Origin: Ctena decussata
Taxonomy: Eukaryota; Mollusca; Bivalvia; Lucinida; Lucinidae
Length of the DNA stretch: 64,000 nt
Direction of reading: 5' to 3'
NCBI GenBank assembly: GCA_963989385.1
Contig: OZ022502.1
Location: forward strand, 49,283,454 to 49,347,453
Positions 12,146-21,796 of the stretch are shown here, piece after piece. Under the pieces are notes generated by a model that was not told the origin of the DNA, did no database searches, and saw only the letters and a program-made list of their open reading frames with translations. The position numbers were made by a program, and so were the translations under genes. Each line of letters opens with the position of its first letter. Position 1 is the stretch's first letter.

Positions 12146-13100
12146 ACTTATGTAAGTTGGTTGGGGTCAGAGTTTCCCTTGTCATTTGGGGTCTAACCGA
12201 TGGTTTTCTTTTGCTTCAGGGATCTCTCCTAACGCAATACGTTATTTCCGTCGATTCCTCATCTCTGATTCATCATAGGTCGAATACGTGATTTGTTTGT
12301 TTCCGATGATGTTTCATTGATGGGTTAGGAAGCCTTCATGCGGACCAAACGGCTAGCTAAATGTGTCGAACCACTGCAGAAGCAGAGGGCGAGGTTTGGA
12401 TCCAGTAAAACATGTTTAAGCCCCCCCCCCCCCCCCACACACACACACCCTCAGAAATTTATTACTGATCATTCCTAGGTGGTACTTCTGCTGTGGTGCT
12501 TCACTGTTGTTCTTGTGAATATTTGCCTGGTCCGCTAGCAATGTGGCCACCTGTATATCTGCCCACTTTGCTTCCCGTCGTCTTTGTAGTTAAAATTAAA
12601 AAATAAGTAAAAATAGATGTTAAACGTTTTTCGTATTATTTGTTCTTATTGTCTACATTGTTGCATTGCGCAGGCTAAGGGCGAGGTTTGGATCTATATA
12701 GTTAAACATGTGTAAGCTCTTTTGCTGTTAAACATTTTGCTGTAAAGATGTTAAACATCTTTTGCTGACCGTTCTAAGGCGGTATTTCTGTTGTGATTCC
12801 TTGATGTTAAATTGTGCTATGTCCGCTAGTCTATGTACTTTGACGGTGTGTCACCTGTTTTGCTACCCAATCTGCCTTTTGTTTTGTTTTGTTTTGTAAG
12901 TTAAAATAGATAAAGATAGATGTTGATGCTGTTTTTGATTAGGGTAGCTGAATGACGACCTGTTTGGGAAAGAGCTGCTCATTCGGTGTACCATGCGTGT
13001 CTTTCGTGAACTTCTGTCAATTTTTCCGTGTGTGTGTGCTTCTTTCTCTATTGGGTTTGACAGCGGGATGTGGAATTTGATCGAATTAATTCCTGATCAT
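11050..13100 (+). mobile_element. Penelope-like retroelement, copy 2 (5'-truncated)
   Basis: This is homologous to copy 1 starting at the position equivalent to about 6862 in copy 1 (the S-L-S-x-Y-D-F-S-T-L-Y-T-T-L-P motif). Everything upstream is missing, as expected of incomplete target-primed reverse transcription. The 3' region contains two tandem versions of the same block: 'gcgaggtttggatc' at about 12387 and again at 12674, each followed by a '[c/t]tgacc.ttc.[a/t]aggcggta'-type segment. A poly-C/CA run lies at 12421-12450. Confidence 0.75.
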
Positions 13101-13349
13101 TGCCTATCTTTTTACATTACCTCTCATGACCAGTTTTATTTCATAGTCGAATAACCGCAAAATAACTTTCAGTAACAAAGATTTATTTTCGCACAGTATC
13201 AAAAGTAAAAATACATATACAAAATGAGGAACAGAATGTTGATTTGAGTGATTTATGGGCCTACTTACAATTTTGAATTTATATTAGCAATAGAAATGTT
13301 AGAAAGAAGGCTTAAGTAAAAACTGATATCAGGTAGACTATTAATCTTT

Positions 13350-14350
13350 CCAGTCTAGCCTATCCAACAATATTGCGTGATCGTTGGGGCACCACAAATG
13401 ACTTAACAACAATCCCTTTCCACTTGTCCTACTTAAGCTAGCAAAGTCCATGCCTGTTCATTCCTTAATATTGTCTTCTCACCTCTTTTTCTGTCTACCT
13501 CTTCTTCTTTCTCCTTTCACTGTGCCCTGAATATTTGTCTTTGCTAAGCCAGAAGACCGTTAGACGTGGCCAAACGGCCTCAATTTCCGTTTTTTTGACC
13601 AAGGTCAAGAGTTCGTCATATTCTCCAATGGATGCTTGGATTTTTCTGCGAACATTCTCATAAGTGACATGGACCTTGTACGAGATGTCCCGTAACCTTC
13701 GATACCATCTCACCTCAAAGGCCTGCGTTCTTTTTCTCTAGCTTTATTGTGAAAAGCCATGACTCACAGGCATACAAATGTATGGATTTGAAAAGGGATC
13801 GCATCAGCTTTACCTTGATCCAAGAGATATGTTGTTATCTCTCCTTTATCAGAGCTGCAGTGGTTTGGGCAATCTTTCAGAGAACCTCCAGTTTTAAGCT
13901 TTCACCTGAGACAATTGCTCCAAGGTACAGCTAAAAGCTTCTGTACTTTAACCTTGATCTCCCTCTGGATGCCATTGACGTTGTTTGTAAATAGCTCGGT
14001 CTTCTCAGAACTTATCTTAATTTTATAACATTGTGCAGGTTTTATCAAGACTTTCATTAAAGAATTCTAGTTCCTGCTGTTCCTAAGCAAGAGCGTCAAT
14101 GTCATCGGCAAACTGCAGATTGGCAATAGTTCATCAGCCTAACATTTCCATCGTATTCTTCCAGAGCATCAAACATATTCCTTTCGAGAAAAAATGTTGA
14201 AGAGGGTGGGTGAGAGAAGGCATCCTTGCCTAACTCAAACTGTTGTCATCAACCATTCTTCTATGCTGTCATTCATCTGAACTGCACTTATATTTGTAAA
14301 GCCTTGTCATAGAGGTGTTACAGATTCTGCTGATGTTGAGGGTGGTTCCT
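13350..14350 (-). pseudogene. LINE (non-LTR retrotransposon) reverse transcriptase C-terminal part, broken
   Basis: Read on the minus strand, the sequence shows RT landmarks in several frames. 'VRQGCLLSPTLFNIFLER' lies at about 14180-14235. An A-D-D-type region with degraded frame lies near 14110. 'RRLRDISYKVHVTYENV' is followed by 'GEYDELLTLVKK' in the open stretch 13495-13713. A basic C-terminal tail 'RRKKKR' ends that stretch. The phrase order is typical of endonuclease/RT LINEs common in molluscs; the exact clade is not resolved. Frameshifts and stops separate the motifs. The 5' part, including the endonuclease, is missing or unrecognisable. A related fragment lies at 39.69-40.62 kb. Confidence 0.75.
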
Positions 14351-15185
14351 GAAAATCACATGTTGTTTTGTCTGCAAAAGGCGGTCGTTTTTTATGTTCC
14401 AAACACTACTGTTTCCACCGACTAGATGCCTTTAATGTCCATGTCACATATGATTCTTAGATTTTCTGTTTAAGGTTTACGTCAAAGTTTTAGAACCTTA
14501 TTAATTCCAAACCCTGAGATGGATGCATCAGAAGACTCCGCGTTGGTTAGGACAATACTGTGAACCAAAGGGAGTTTCAACTATTTTCATTCGCACAACC
14601 GATGCAGCTTCAAATCAAATCGAAATCTGAAAGCAAGATTGAGTAGTAGACAAGTACAAAAGTTGCTGCAGATTGCAGCAAAAGATAATGCAAGGCGTAA
14701 GAAAGATACTTTTCAATTCTTGACGACGGAGAATATGTGACCAATGATCCTGTATCTTATTTTTGCAGCTCAGTTTAATATATTTGTTAACAAAAATTCT
14801 AAATCTTTGACCTTAATCTTAAGGTCATGTAAGGATATAATATATACTATAAAGTTTTGCACCAGTCTCAACCATCATGCCAAATGTGAACTAAATTCAT
14901 TTCAGGGTTTGGAATCTGTGCCATTTTTTTTATAATATTTTATTCTGTGGGTGCCGGGTATAAAATTTGCACCTGTCAACCGTGAAATACTTGGTTTGTT
15001 GAGAGGGGACAGTAGGACTGACCTCTTATGATACAGGCTGTCGAGGAGTCCTTGATCTTCCAGTGAAGCGGTGTACCCGTCCACTGGTCCGAAGCAGCTT
15101 GTTTGTTAAGGGTTTTGATCTGCGACAGCAGACCGCTGGTCCCTGACAGCCTAGGAAGATAAGACTATGTCTGTTTCGGTTCTGT
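14351..15185. other. No recognised feature
   Basis: Possibly degraded upstream LINE sequence at the left, then AT-rich DNA. No gene or repeat boundary can be supported. Confidence 0.4.
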
Positions 15186-15197
15186 CTGTATACTGAG

Positions 15198-15473
15198 AGA
15201 GGCGCCGTAGTCGAGTGGTTAGAGTGGCTCGTCTATTGTCAAGAAAGTCACCGGAAGGTCGTGAGTTCGCGGCTCACCGTCGCCATCCGACGACTGGAAA
15301 ACTCTCTCTGTCGACCCAGCAGTAAATGGGTACCTTTTTCGAATTAGGGAAGGATAATGCAGCAAAAGGAGAGAGATGGGCTCCGCCTTTCATCAGCTGT
15401 GCCCAAGATACAGTGGGTCTGTAACCCCCGCTGCCCCTACGGCTATTAGGCTATGGGAAACCTTTACCTTTAC
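15198..15473 (+). mobile_element. tRNA-derived SINE with perfect 12-bp TSD
   Basis: The head 'ggcgccgtagtcgagtggtt' resembles a tRNA A box. About 35 nt further on, 'ggtcgtgagttcgcgg' resembles a B box. The body contains 'gacccagcagtaaatgggta' and a 3' domain with 'gggtctgtaacccccgctgc'. The tail is the short repeat (CTTTAC)n. Both sides carry the identical 12-mer CTGTATACTGAG (15186-15197 and 15474-15485), the target-site duplication left by LINE-mediated insertion. The perfect TSD indicates a fairly recent insertion. It resembles SINEs with a conserved 3' domain that are widespread in molluscs; I do not assign a family name with certainty. Confidence 0.88.
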
Positions 15474-15689
15474 CTGTATACTGAGCAAGCTTGCTGTGAT
15501 TCTTTCTCCTACTTCAACGTCAAATGCAGATTCTGAACGTTGTAAAGAGTACACTGGCACGTGAAAGTTCGTGACCGGCGTGCGGTCGGAAACTTACATC
15601 AAACTCTACAACATTTTGGAAGTGTTTATGCCCCCGTGACGATAGTCAGGAGGTATTTTGTTTTACCCCTGTCCGTCGCGCCTTAAAAA

Positions 15690-16289
15690 AAGTTTGTATT
15701 TATAATCAACTCCTACAGTTTTAAGCAATCAGTCTATTTTTTTTGCACAAATGTTGCAGGCTTATTGAAGATGCCGTGCATGTGCCTTGTTGAAGAAAAA
15801 AAATGACAAAATTACGGTCTTTTCGGACATAGAAATGTTTGAAGGTTCTGGCTAATACAGAATGGCAAGCTTGTATAATCAACTCCTTTCACAGTTTTTA
15901 AGCTATCAATTCGAAACTTTTGAAGCTGTTCCAGACATATTGAGGCTGTGCATGTGCCATTTTGAAGGAAAAAAAACAAAAGCACATTTTTGACAAAAGT
16001 ACGGCGTTTTATAAACTTAGAAATTTTGGGATTTTGTCTATTACAGTATGACTAAATTGTATAATCAACTCCTTCCACAATTTAGTACCAACTGATTTGA
16101 AACCTTTCAAAGATATTACAGACATATTGAAGATGTACATATGCCATTTTGAAGAGAAAACATTCCTTTTTATTTTTTTTTTACAAACTAACAACCTTTC
16201 AAACTTTTAAACAATCTCTAAGGCTTTTCACAGATGTTACCAACATTTTAAGATATGCACATGCTTTTTTGAATTTGAAACACAAAAGT
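15690..16289. repeat. Diverged tandem repeat, unit about 180 bp (about 3.3 copies)
   Basis: 'gtataatcaactcct' recurs near 15700 (as 'tataatcaactcct'), 15876 and 16058. In each unit it is followed by a 'cagacatattgaagatg..catgtgcc.ttttgaag' segment. The last partial unit (about 16190-16289) runs directly into the first macro-unit of the large array, so this repeat forms the array's left flank. Confidence 0.7.
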
Positions 16290-17267
16290 GGGAGAGGGGA
16301 TAGTGCTAGAAGGGGGAAAGTGGGTGACAGGCGCAGCACGGGGGCATCGTCGGCTGGAATTCCCGAGATACATACAGATACGCTGAGCCGAATGTATCCC
16401 ATGTTACGAAACATACGCCATGAAATTAATCCTTTTAAATTGATACTGAAAAAGACCGTTTTATAAAATTAATGTATTATATAAGAACAAATGCGATAAA
16501 AGGTCATGCGTTCTCTTTGAAACAGATTCTGTATCGATGTTAAGCTACTTAAATTATTATGTCATATATTTGGAAATTGTTTTCTAAATATCTTAGAGAA
16601 CGTAGGAAGTCCCGGTAAATGAGTCACCTTTCGAATGAGGAGCATAAGGGGTAAAATTGTTAAGAAATCTATCTGTAGATGGTGGATTGGTCTTCCGGAC
16701 CGACTGATCAAAAGGATGAAATAATGAGACTCTACTTCCTTCAGCTGTCACCATTAGTTATATGTATGAGTGAGGCAAATATTCTTTGATGTTCTCTTAT
16801 TTGGCTATAAAAGGTAGGGTCAGTAAACAGAAAATATGTAGCAGTGTATACCATATTCACGGAGAGCCGCTCCTGATGAGTAATATTCCCATATGTTCTG
16901 TATTAGACAAAATCACTGAAAAGTTATATATGCATAATATAGCATTATCGTATTTCTGGAAAATGCAAAGAATTCGGTATTTTTTTCTTCTTCTTTTATT
17001 AAATACTTCTGAACTTCAAAACGAGAATTTTCACATGTGTCTCTCACAGAGTGTCTTATTTGGGTGAATGTTATTTAGTCATGCCTTACAGTTTATCAAC
17101 AGTCGGGGTCATTCCATTGCTTTTTGGAGGAAAATGATACTGTTGACTTCGTGAACCTTTTTATATTGAAGTATGCATAGTAGAAACAAAATCAATCGAT
17201 ATCAGTACTTATGCCATTGTTATTGCTCATATTACTTGTTAGTATGAGGTTATGACAAACCTTCAAT

Positions 17268-17310
17268 TACGAGGGTCGTCCAATAAATGAAGCAAACGGG
17301 ATTTCAGACA
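17268..17310. other. Mariner-end-like motif in each macro-unit
   Basis: 'acgagggtcgtccaataaat' followed by 'gaagcaaacgggatttcag' resembles the terminal inverted repeat of mariner/Tc1-type elements. It recurs at about 24664, 32040 and 36160 in units B, C and D. No transposase or opposing end is recognised, so this is a weak similarity only. Confidence 0.35.
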
Positions 17311-17934
17311 AATAATGCCGTCACTCTCTATGAACAACTGCCTTTTCTGGTCAGTATATGAATCTTTGAATATGCTTCGATTCACAACCTGCCGATTAAC
17401 TTTATCTTCAATCATACAATTTGATAATACATGTATTACTCTTAATTTTTATTTAGGACCTCTGTAGATATAATGTTGGGAAATGATCTATGCCAACTTT
17501 AAATCGTACAACTATTCATCAGAAACAAATATCTCATTTTTCGGGCAAACTGGTATACACGTCATACAGCCGATGTCACACAGAGCTTATGCTAACAGAA
17601 CTTACCTAACAAAATAACATTTTCCTCTCTGAATTGCACGTACTGTAAAATCGTTTAGTTAATTGGATAATAAAACGTAACAATCGACTATGCCACTATT
17701 AAAAGCAAAGATTAATAGAAAAAATAAAATCTTAAAGTTCAAAACCTACAAACAATGGAAATAACAATCAACAACAACAGATCCACCCCCTTGAAATGGT
17801 CATTAAAATTACTGGGGGCTCATACCGGTTTTCATGGGCGTAACTCACGCTCTGTATTCTGTCGTGTTTCAGAAACATATAAGGTATTCGATCCGTGTGA
17901 AGGCTGGATCAAAACAAATGACATATAAATCAGG

Positions 17935-18056
17935 CCCCGAGGTTATAAAAAGAAATGTCATGCTAAACTCAGCTGAGCATGAAATTGGTTCTGCTCATAA
18001 ATATTAAAATGCCAACAATTGTTGGCATTATAACATTTATGAGCAGAAAAAATGGC
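17935..18056. repeat. Left half of nested palindrome (unit A), split by the Helentron-like insertion
   Basis: The segment from 'ccccgaggttataaaaa' through 'tgagcatgaaat' is complementary to 20776-20848 ('...catgctcagctgatttgacc...ttataacctcgg'). Between them sits a shorter palindrome, 'atgccaacaattgttggcat', flanked by 'gctcataaat' and 'atttatgagc'. In units C and D (32720-32965, 36840-37085) both halves are adjacent and form one structure of about 245 bp. Confidence 0.85.
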
Positions 18057-18341
18057 CTTCTTGTCTTATCTGAGTCTGAAAAATGCTGAATTTCTTGGTA
18101 TTTTTAGCTCACCTGAGCCGAAGGCTCACAAGGTGAGCTTATAGTATAGGGTCGGTCCGCCGTCCGTCGTCCGTCGTACGTCGTCCGTCGTACATCGTCC
18201 GTTCACACTTTTAAGCATTAATATCTGCTAAAGTAGCTGGCCAATCTTGATCAAATTTTATGTGTAGCATGGTTGGGGTAGGGGATTGATTGCATATAGT
18301 TTTGGTACAGATTGGTTTAAAACTGTGGTTACCATGGCAAC

Positions 18342-18892
18342 AAAGAGGTCCCATAGACTTATAATGGAGAAACTGTTGTCCGGGCCCTAGCTTCTTCATT
18401 TTTGATCGCAACTTCGTGTAACTTGCAGATATCCAGGACAGCCAAAACATCTCGGATCAGTTCGAATTTGGGCCAGGTTGGACGATTCTTTACAGAGTTA
18501 CTTGCCCTTGAGCGATAAAATATTTTCCCATAGACTTATAATGGGGAAAATGTTGTCCGGGCCCTAGCTTCTTCATTTTTGATCACAACTTCTTGTAACT
18601 TGCAGGTATCCAGGACAGTTAAAACATCTCGGACCAGTTCGAATTTGGGCCAGGTTGGATCTTTCTTTTCAGAGTTTCTTGCCCTTGAGCGATGAAATAT
18701 TTTCCCGTAGACTTATAATGGGGAAATTGTTGTCCGGGTCCTAGCTTCATCATTTTTGATTGCAACTTCTTGTAACTTGCAGGTATCCAGGACAGCCAAA
18801 ACATCTCGGACCAGTTCGAATTTGGGCAAGGTTGGATCATTCTTTTCAGAGTTACTTGCCCTTGAGCGATAAAATATTTTCCCATAGACTTT
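18342..18892. repeat. Tandem block I in the Helentron-like element (about 178-bp unit, 3 copies)
   Basis: Units begin 'cccatagacttataatgg' at about 18351, 18529 and 18706 (18706 reads 'cccgtagactt'); a fourth 'cccatagactt' occurs at 18880. Each includes 'gtccgggccctagcttc' or a close variant and 'acttgcccttgagcg'. The equivalent block in unit B is about 25724-26273. Confidence 0.85.
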
Positions 18893-19905
18893 GTCATCGC
18901 TCTAGCACCTTGATTTGTGGACCTAATTCGATGTAATTTCACACAAATGATAAGTATGACAATATCTTGGATGAATTTGCGTTTCAGCGTTCTGGGATTA
19001 AGGTCAAGGTCACGGTGGCTATTTTTAGAAAAACTTGGTCATCACTCTAGCACCTTCATTTATTGACTGATTTTGATTAAAACTTCACACAAATGTTAGT
19101 ATGACAATATCTTGAATATGTTTGCATTTCAGCGTCGTAAGGTCAAGGTCAAGGTCACAGTGGCTATTTTTAGAAAAATTTTGTCATCGCTCTAGCACCT
19201 TCATTTATGGACCGATTTTGATTAAAACTTCACACAGATGTTTAGCACGACAATATCTTGAACAAGCTCATGTTTCAGTATCCTAAGGTCAAAGTCAAGG
19301 TCACAGTGGCTATTTTTAGAAAAACTTGGTCATCGCTCTAGCGCCTTCATTTATGGACCAATTTTGATTTAACTTCACACAAGTGATAAGTATGGCAATG
19401 TCTTGGGCAAGTTTGCATTTCATCTATCTGGGTCAAGGCCAAGGTCACAGTGGCTATTTTTAGAAAAACTTTGTCATCACTCTTGTGCCTTTATTTACGG
19501 ACCAATTTTGATTTAACTTCACTCAAATGTTTAGTATGACAGTATCTTGAACAAGTTTGCGTTTCAGCATTCTAAGGTCAAGGTCACAGTTGCTATTTTT
19601 AGAAAAACTTTGTCATCACTCTGGCAACTTCATTTATGGACCAACTACACAAATGTTTAGTATGACAAAATCTTGAACAAGTTCATGTTTTAGCGTTCTA
19701 AGGTCAAGGTCACAGTTGCTGTTTTACAAAAACTTCGTCATCGCACTGGCGACTTCATTTATGGACTGATTTTGATTTAACTTTACACAAATGTTTAGTA
19801 TGACAATATCTTAAACAAGTTCGCTTTTCAGCATTCTAAGGTCAAGGTCAAGGTCACAGTGGCTGTTTTTAGAAAAACATTGTCATAGCTCTAGTGCCTT
19901 CTTTC
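18890..19905. repeat. Tandem block II in the Helentron-like element (about 140-150-bp unit, about 7 copies)
   Basis: Each monomer contains 'ttgtcatcgctctagc' (or variant), 'cttcatttatgga', 'agtatgacaatatcttg', 'aaggtcaaggtcacagtggc' and 'tttttagaaaaac'. Monomers are diverged by substitutions and small deletions. They carry many TCAAGGTCA or AAGGTCA motifs. The reverse-complement version of a related monomer makes up the tandem block at 46.03-46.81 kb. Confidence 0.88.
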
Positions 19906-20344
19906 TGTCTGTCAGTACAATTATCTAGCCTTCTCGGTATGCCTTTTCTGTGACAAACAGGTAGGCCGAATTTTTCAATTACACCGCATGTGCTGACCGC
20001 AAAGTTTCCTTTCAGCAATGTCTAAAACTAGTTGCCGATTATGATGAAACAGTATTCTTGTATAGTTTGCATAAGAATACGCAGAATTTAGAGTATGAAG
20101 ATTTAGATGTTTCCGAGAACGCCGTCAAGTACATTAAAATAGACTAATACTGAAGACTCTAAGACATTTGGTTATGTTGGCGGTCTACCATGTGTTCAAG
20201 TTCGGTTAAACGATATGTAAATTTTGTAAACGTTTACCACATATACACGAACTGTTACTCTTTATCCGTGTACACGTAGAATCCCCAGTGGTGCTATTCA
20301 GATGAAAGCGGTGCAGGTAAAAAATTAGGTCACTACCTCAAATC

Positions 20345-20560
20345 TTAGAAAAATCTTGTGTACACTCTAGAGGGCACTGTTTTTATCCAATTCATGAAGC
20401 TTAAACAGACTGTTCAGTTTTATGAAATCTGGGACAGGTTTGTAAGTTGGTCTTGTCAGGTCAAAAACTAGGTCACTAAATCAGATATGAGAAAAAACCT
20501 TGAGTACACTCTAGAGGGCACAGTTTTGATTCAGTCTTTGTTCAAAAAATTTAGTTCTAT
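20345..20560. repeat. Two-copy direct repeat near the 3' end of the Helentron-like element
   Basis: 'gtacactctagagggcac' occurs at 20360 and again at about 20504, with flanking 'aggtcact.c.tca.atc' in both. This makes a duplication of about 147 bp. The same pair occurs in unit B (about 27740 and 27884). Confidence 0.75.
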
Positions 20561-21230
20561 GTAATTTAGGACATGGTGCCCTAGTGACCTCCTTTATTAA
20601 CCAGTTTGTTACCAGCATAACTTCACAGCTGTATTGGACTTGTTTGACTTCAAAATCTGCACTCATCTAAAACCACTGGTTTAAGGTTTGTAACAAATGA
20701 GTGAAGTAACAAAATGTGTCTGTTGACAGTAAGATCGCAGGTGAGCTACAGGACCACAGGACCATTGGTCCTCTTGTTATACTTATGAGCATCTTAAATC
20801 TCATGCTCAGCTGATTTGACCATGAAATTTTTTTATAACCTCGGTGCATGGATTAATTACTGAGAAGAAACAAGAAGATGAGCACTGAACAGCAAGGTCA
20901 ACACTGAAACGCAAGCGCAAAAGAATTCCAACAGCTACATGTATTTAATCCTTTACGAAAATATTGGTATTGATATTGAGACAGTGTCATCCGTCATGCC
21001 GTTTAAATTACTGTTTTCTATCCCATTTCCCTGCGTGGTTGTTGGGGCATCACAGCTGACTCTCTCTCTCCACCTGATTCTATTTTCAGCTGACCTAGTA
21101 GTGCTGGCAAATGCCATAAGCCCACTATTTAGTTTTCACTTCCCACCTCTTCTCACGATTGCCTCTTAAAATGTCTTTCGCTATGCCTTGCAGCATTGTC
21201 TTTGCTTAGCCAGAAGGCTACGACATTATA

Positions 21231-21373
21231 CAATTATTGACTATGGAGGCATTGGATATGATGCTATTTTCACCAGAAAATATCCAATATTGACCGAGGC
21301 GACAGCCGAGGTCAATATTGGTATTTTCTGGTGAATATCACATCATATCCAATGCCTCCATAGTCAACAATTG
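21231..21373. mobile_element. Foldback MITE (about 143 bp, near-perfect palindrome)
   Basis: The left arm 'caattattgactatggaggc...' is the reverse complement of the right arm '...gcctccatagtcaacaattg'. Arms are about 65 bp and the loop centre is near 'gaggcgacagccgag'. The unit-B copy is at 28602-28744, with one arm substitution. The interior is noncoding. Superfamily is not assigned because the TSD is unclear. Confidence 0.8.
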
Positions 21374-21414
21374 TTTTATTATATAACAACAACAATATTG
21401 TTTTTTCTTTTCAG

Positions 21415-21686
21415 TTAGGCTTGCAAATCTGTTTTTATTTCCTGGCTTGCTCTCAGCATCTGTGTCATCCGCCAGGTTTGGTATGCGCAACAGATACTGG
21501 TACCCATTTCACAATATAGTGTTAAAGGCATACTGCAGAAATATGAAACCAGTCTACCCTGGTTTTCCAATACTGATTGCTTCAGCACGTGATCTAAATT
21601 TAGAAACTAATATTCAATGGGGAAAACCCCAGGCCAGTGAATATAACAAAATATTAAATGGGTTGAAATCAGCTCTGAGACAATGA
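21415..21686 (+). CDS. Exon-like open frame with upstream splice-acceptor signal (unknown protein)
   Basis: A polypyrimidine tract ending ttttcttttcag (ending at 21414) resembles a 3' splice site. It is followed by an open frame of about 90 codons that ends in TGA (21684-21686). The peptide contains 'RYWYPFHNIVLKAYC', 'PVYPGFPILIASARDLN' and 'GKPQASEYNKIL', with a composition more protein-like than other frames here. I do not recognise the family. No upstream exon or promoter was found. It may be a captured or orphan terminal exon, or a chance frame. Confidence 0.25.
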
Positions 21687-21796
21687 AAATTGCTTTATTT
21701 ATAGGTTATATAGTAAAAGGCCATATCACACCATTTTTGACCATGATCGGGAGATACTTAAATTCTACAACGGCTGTGAACATCCACATTTTACTT

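Larger units (their letters stand above)
18105..20777 (+). mobile_element. Helentron-like non-autonomous element, copy in unit A (2.67 kb)
   Basis: It starts T-AGCTCACCTGAGCC with a 5' hairpin (gagcc-gaa-ggctc inside agctcacct/aggtgagct). A CGTCCGTCGTA-type run follows at 18160-18203. Next come two tandem blocks and unique sequence, then a 3' subterminal 'caggtgagct', a hairpin 'ggaccattggtcc', and the end CTCTTGT|T. No coding region is present. Comparison with units C and D shows insertion at GGTATTTTT/ATAC with no target-site duplication. Lack of a TSD, a 3' hairpin and insertion next to T residues fit Helentron/HINE-type rolling-circle elements. Internal tandem monomers also recall the 'pearl' elements of bivalves. 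Confidence 0.8.
21225..21712. other. Block of about 490 bp present only in units A and B
   Basis: In C and D, 'ccagaagacgacga' joins directly to 'taaaaggccatatcacacc'. In A, about 490 bp lie between 'ccagaaggctacgac' and 'agtaaaaggccatatcacacc'. The block holds the foldback MITE at 21231-21373 and an exon-like open frame (21415-21686). The unit-B counterpart is about 28596-29083. Whether it was inserted in A/B or deleted from C/D cannot be decided here. Confidence 0.8.

Noticed and set aside
15198..15275. Functional tRNA gene
   Set aside because: The A- and B-box-like segments do not fold into a clean cloverleaf, and they continue into a SINE body with TSDs.
16786..17067. 93-codon frame repeated in all macro-units (24179, 31559, 35679)
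   Set aside because: Repetition follows from the array itself. The reading frame ends differ because of homopolymer indels and there is no domain or splice context.
17268..17310. Mariner transposon in the macro-unit
   Set aside because: Only one end-like motif was found. There is no transposase frame and no opposing inverted repeat in any of the four units, so only a weak motif is reported.
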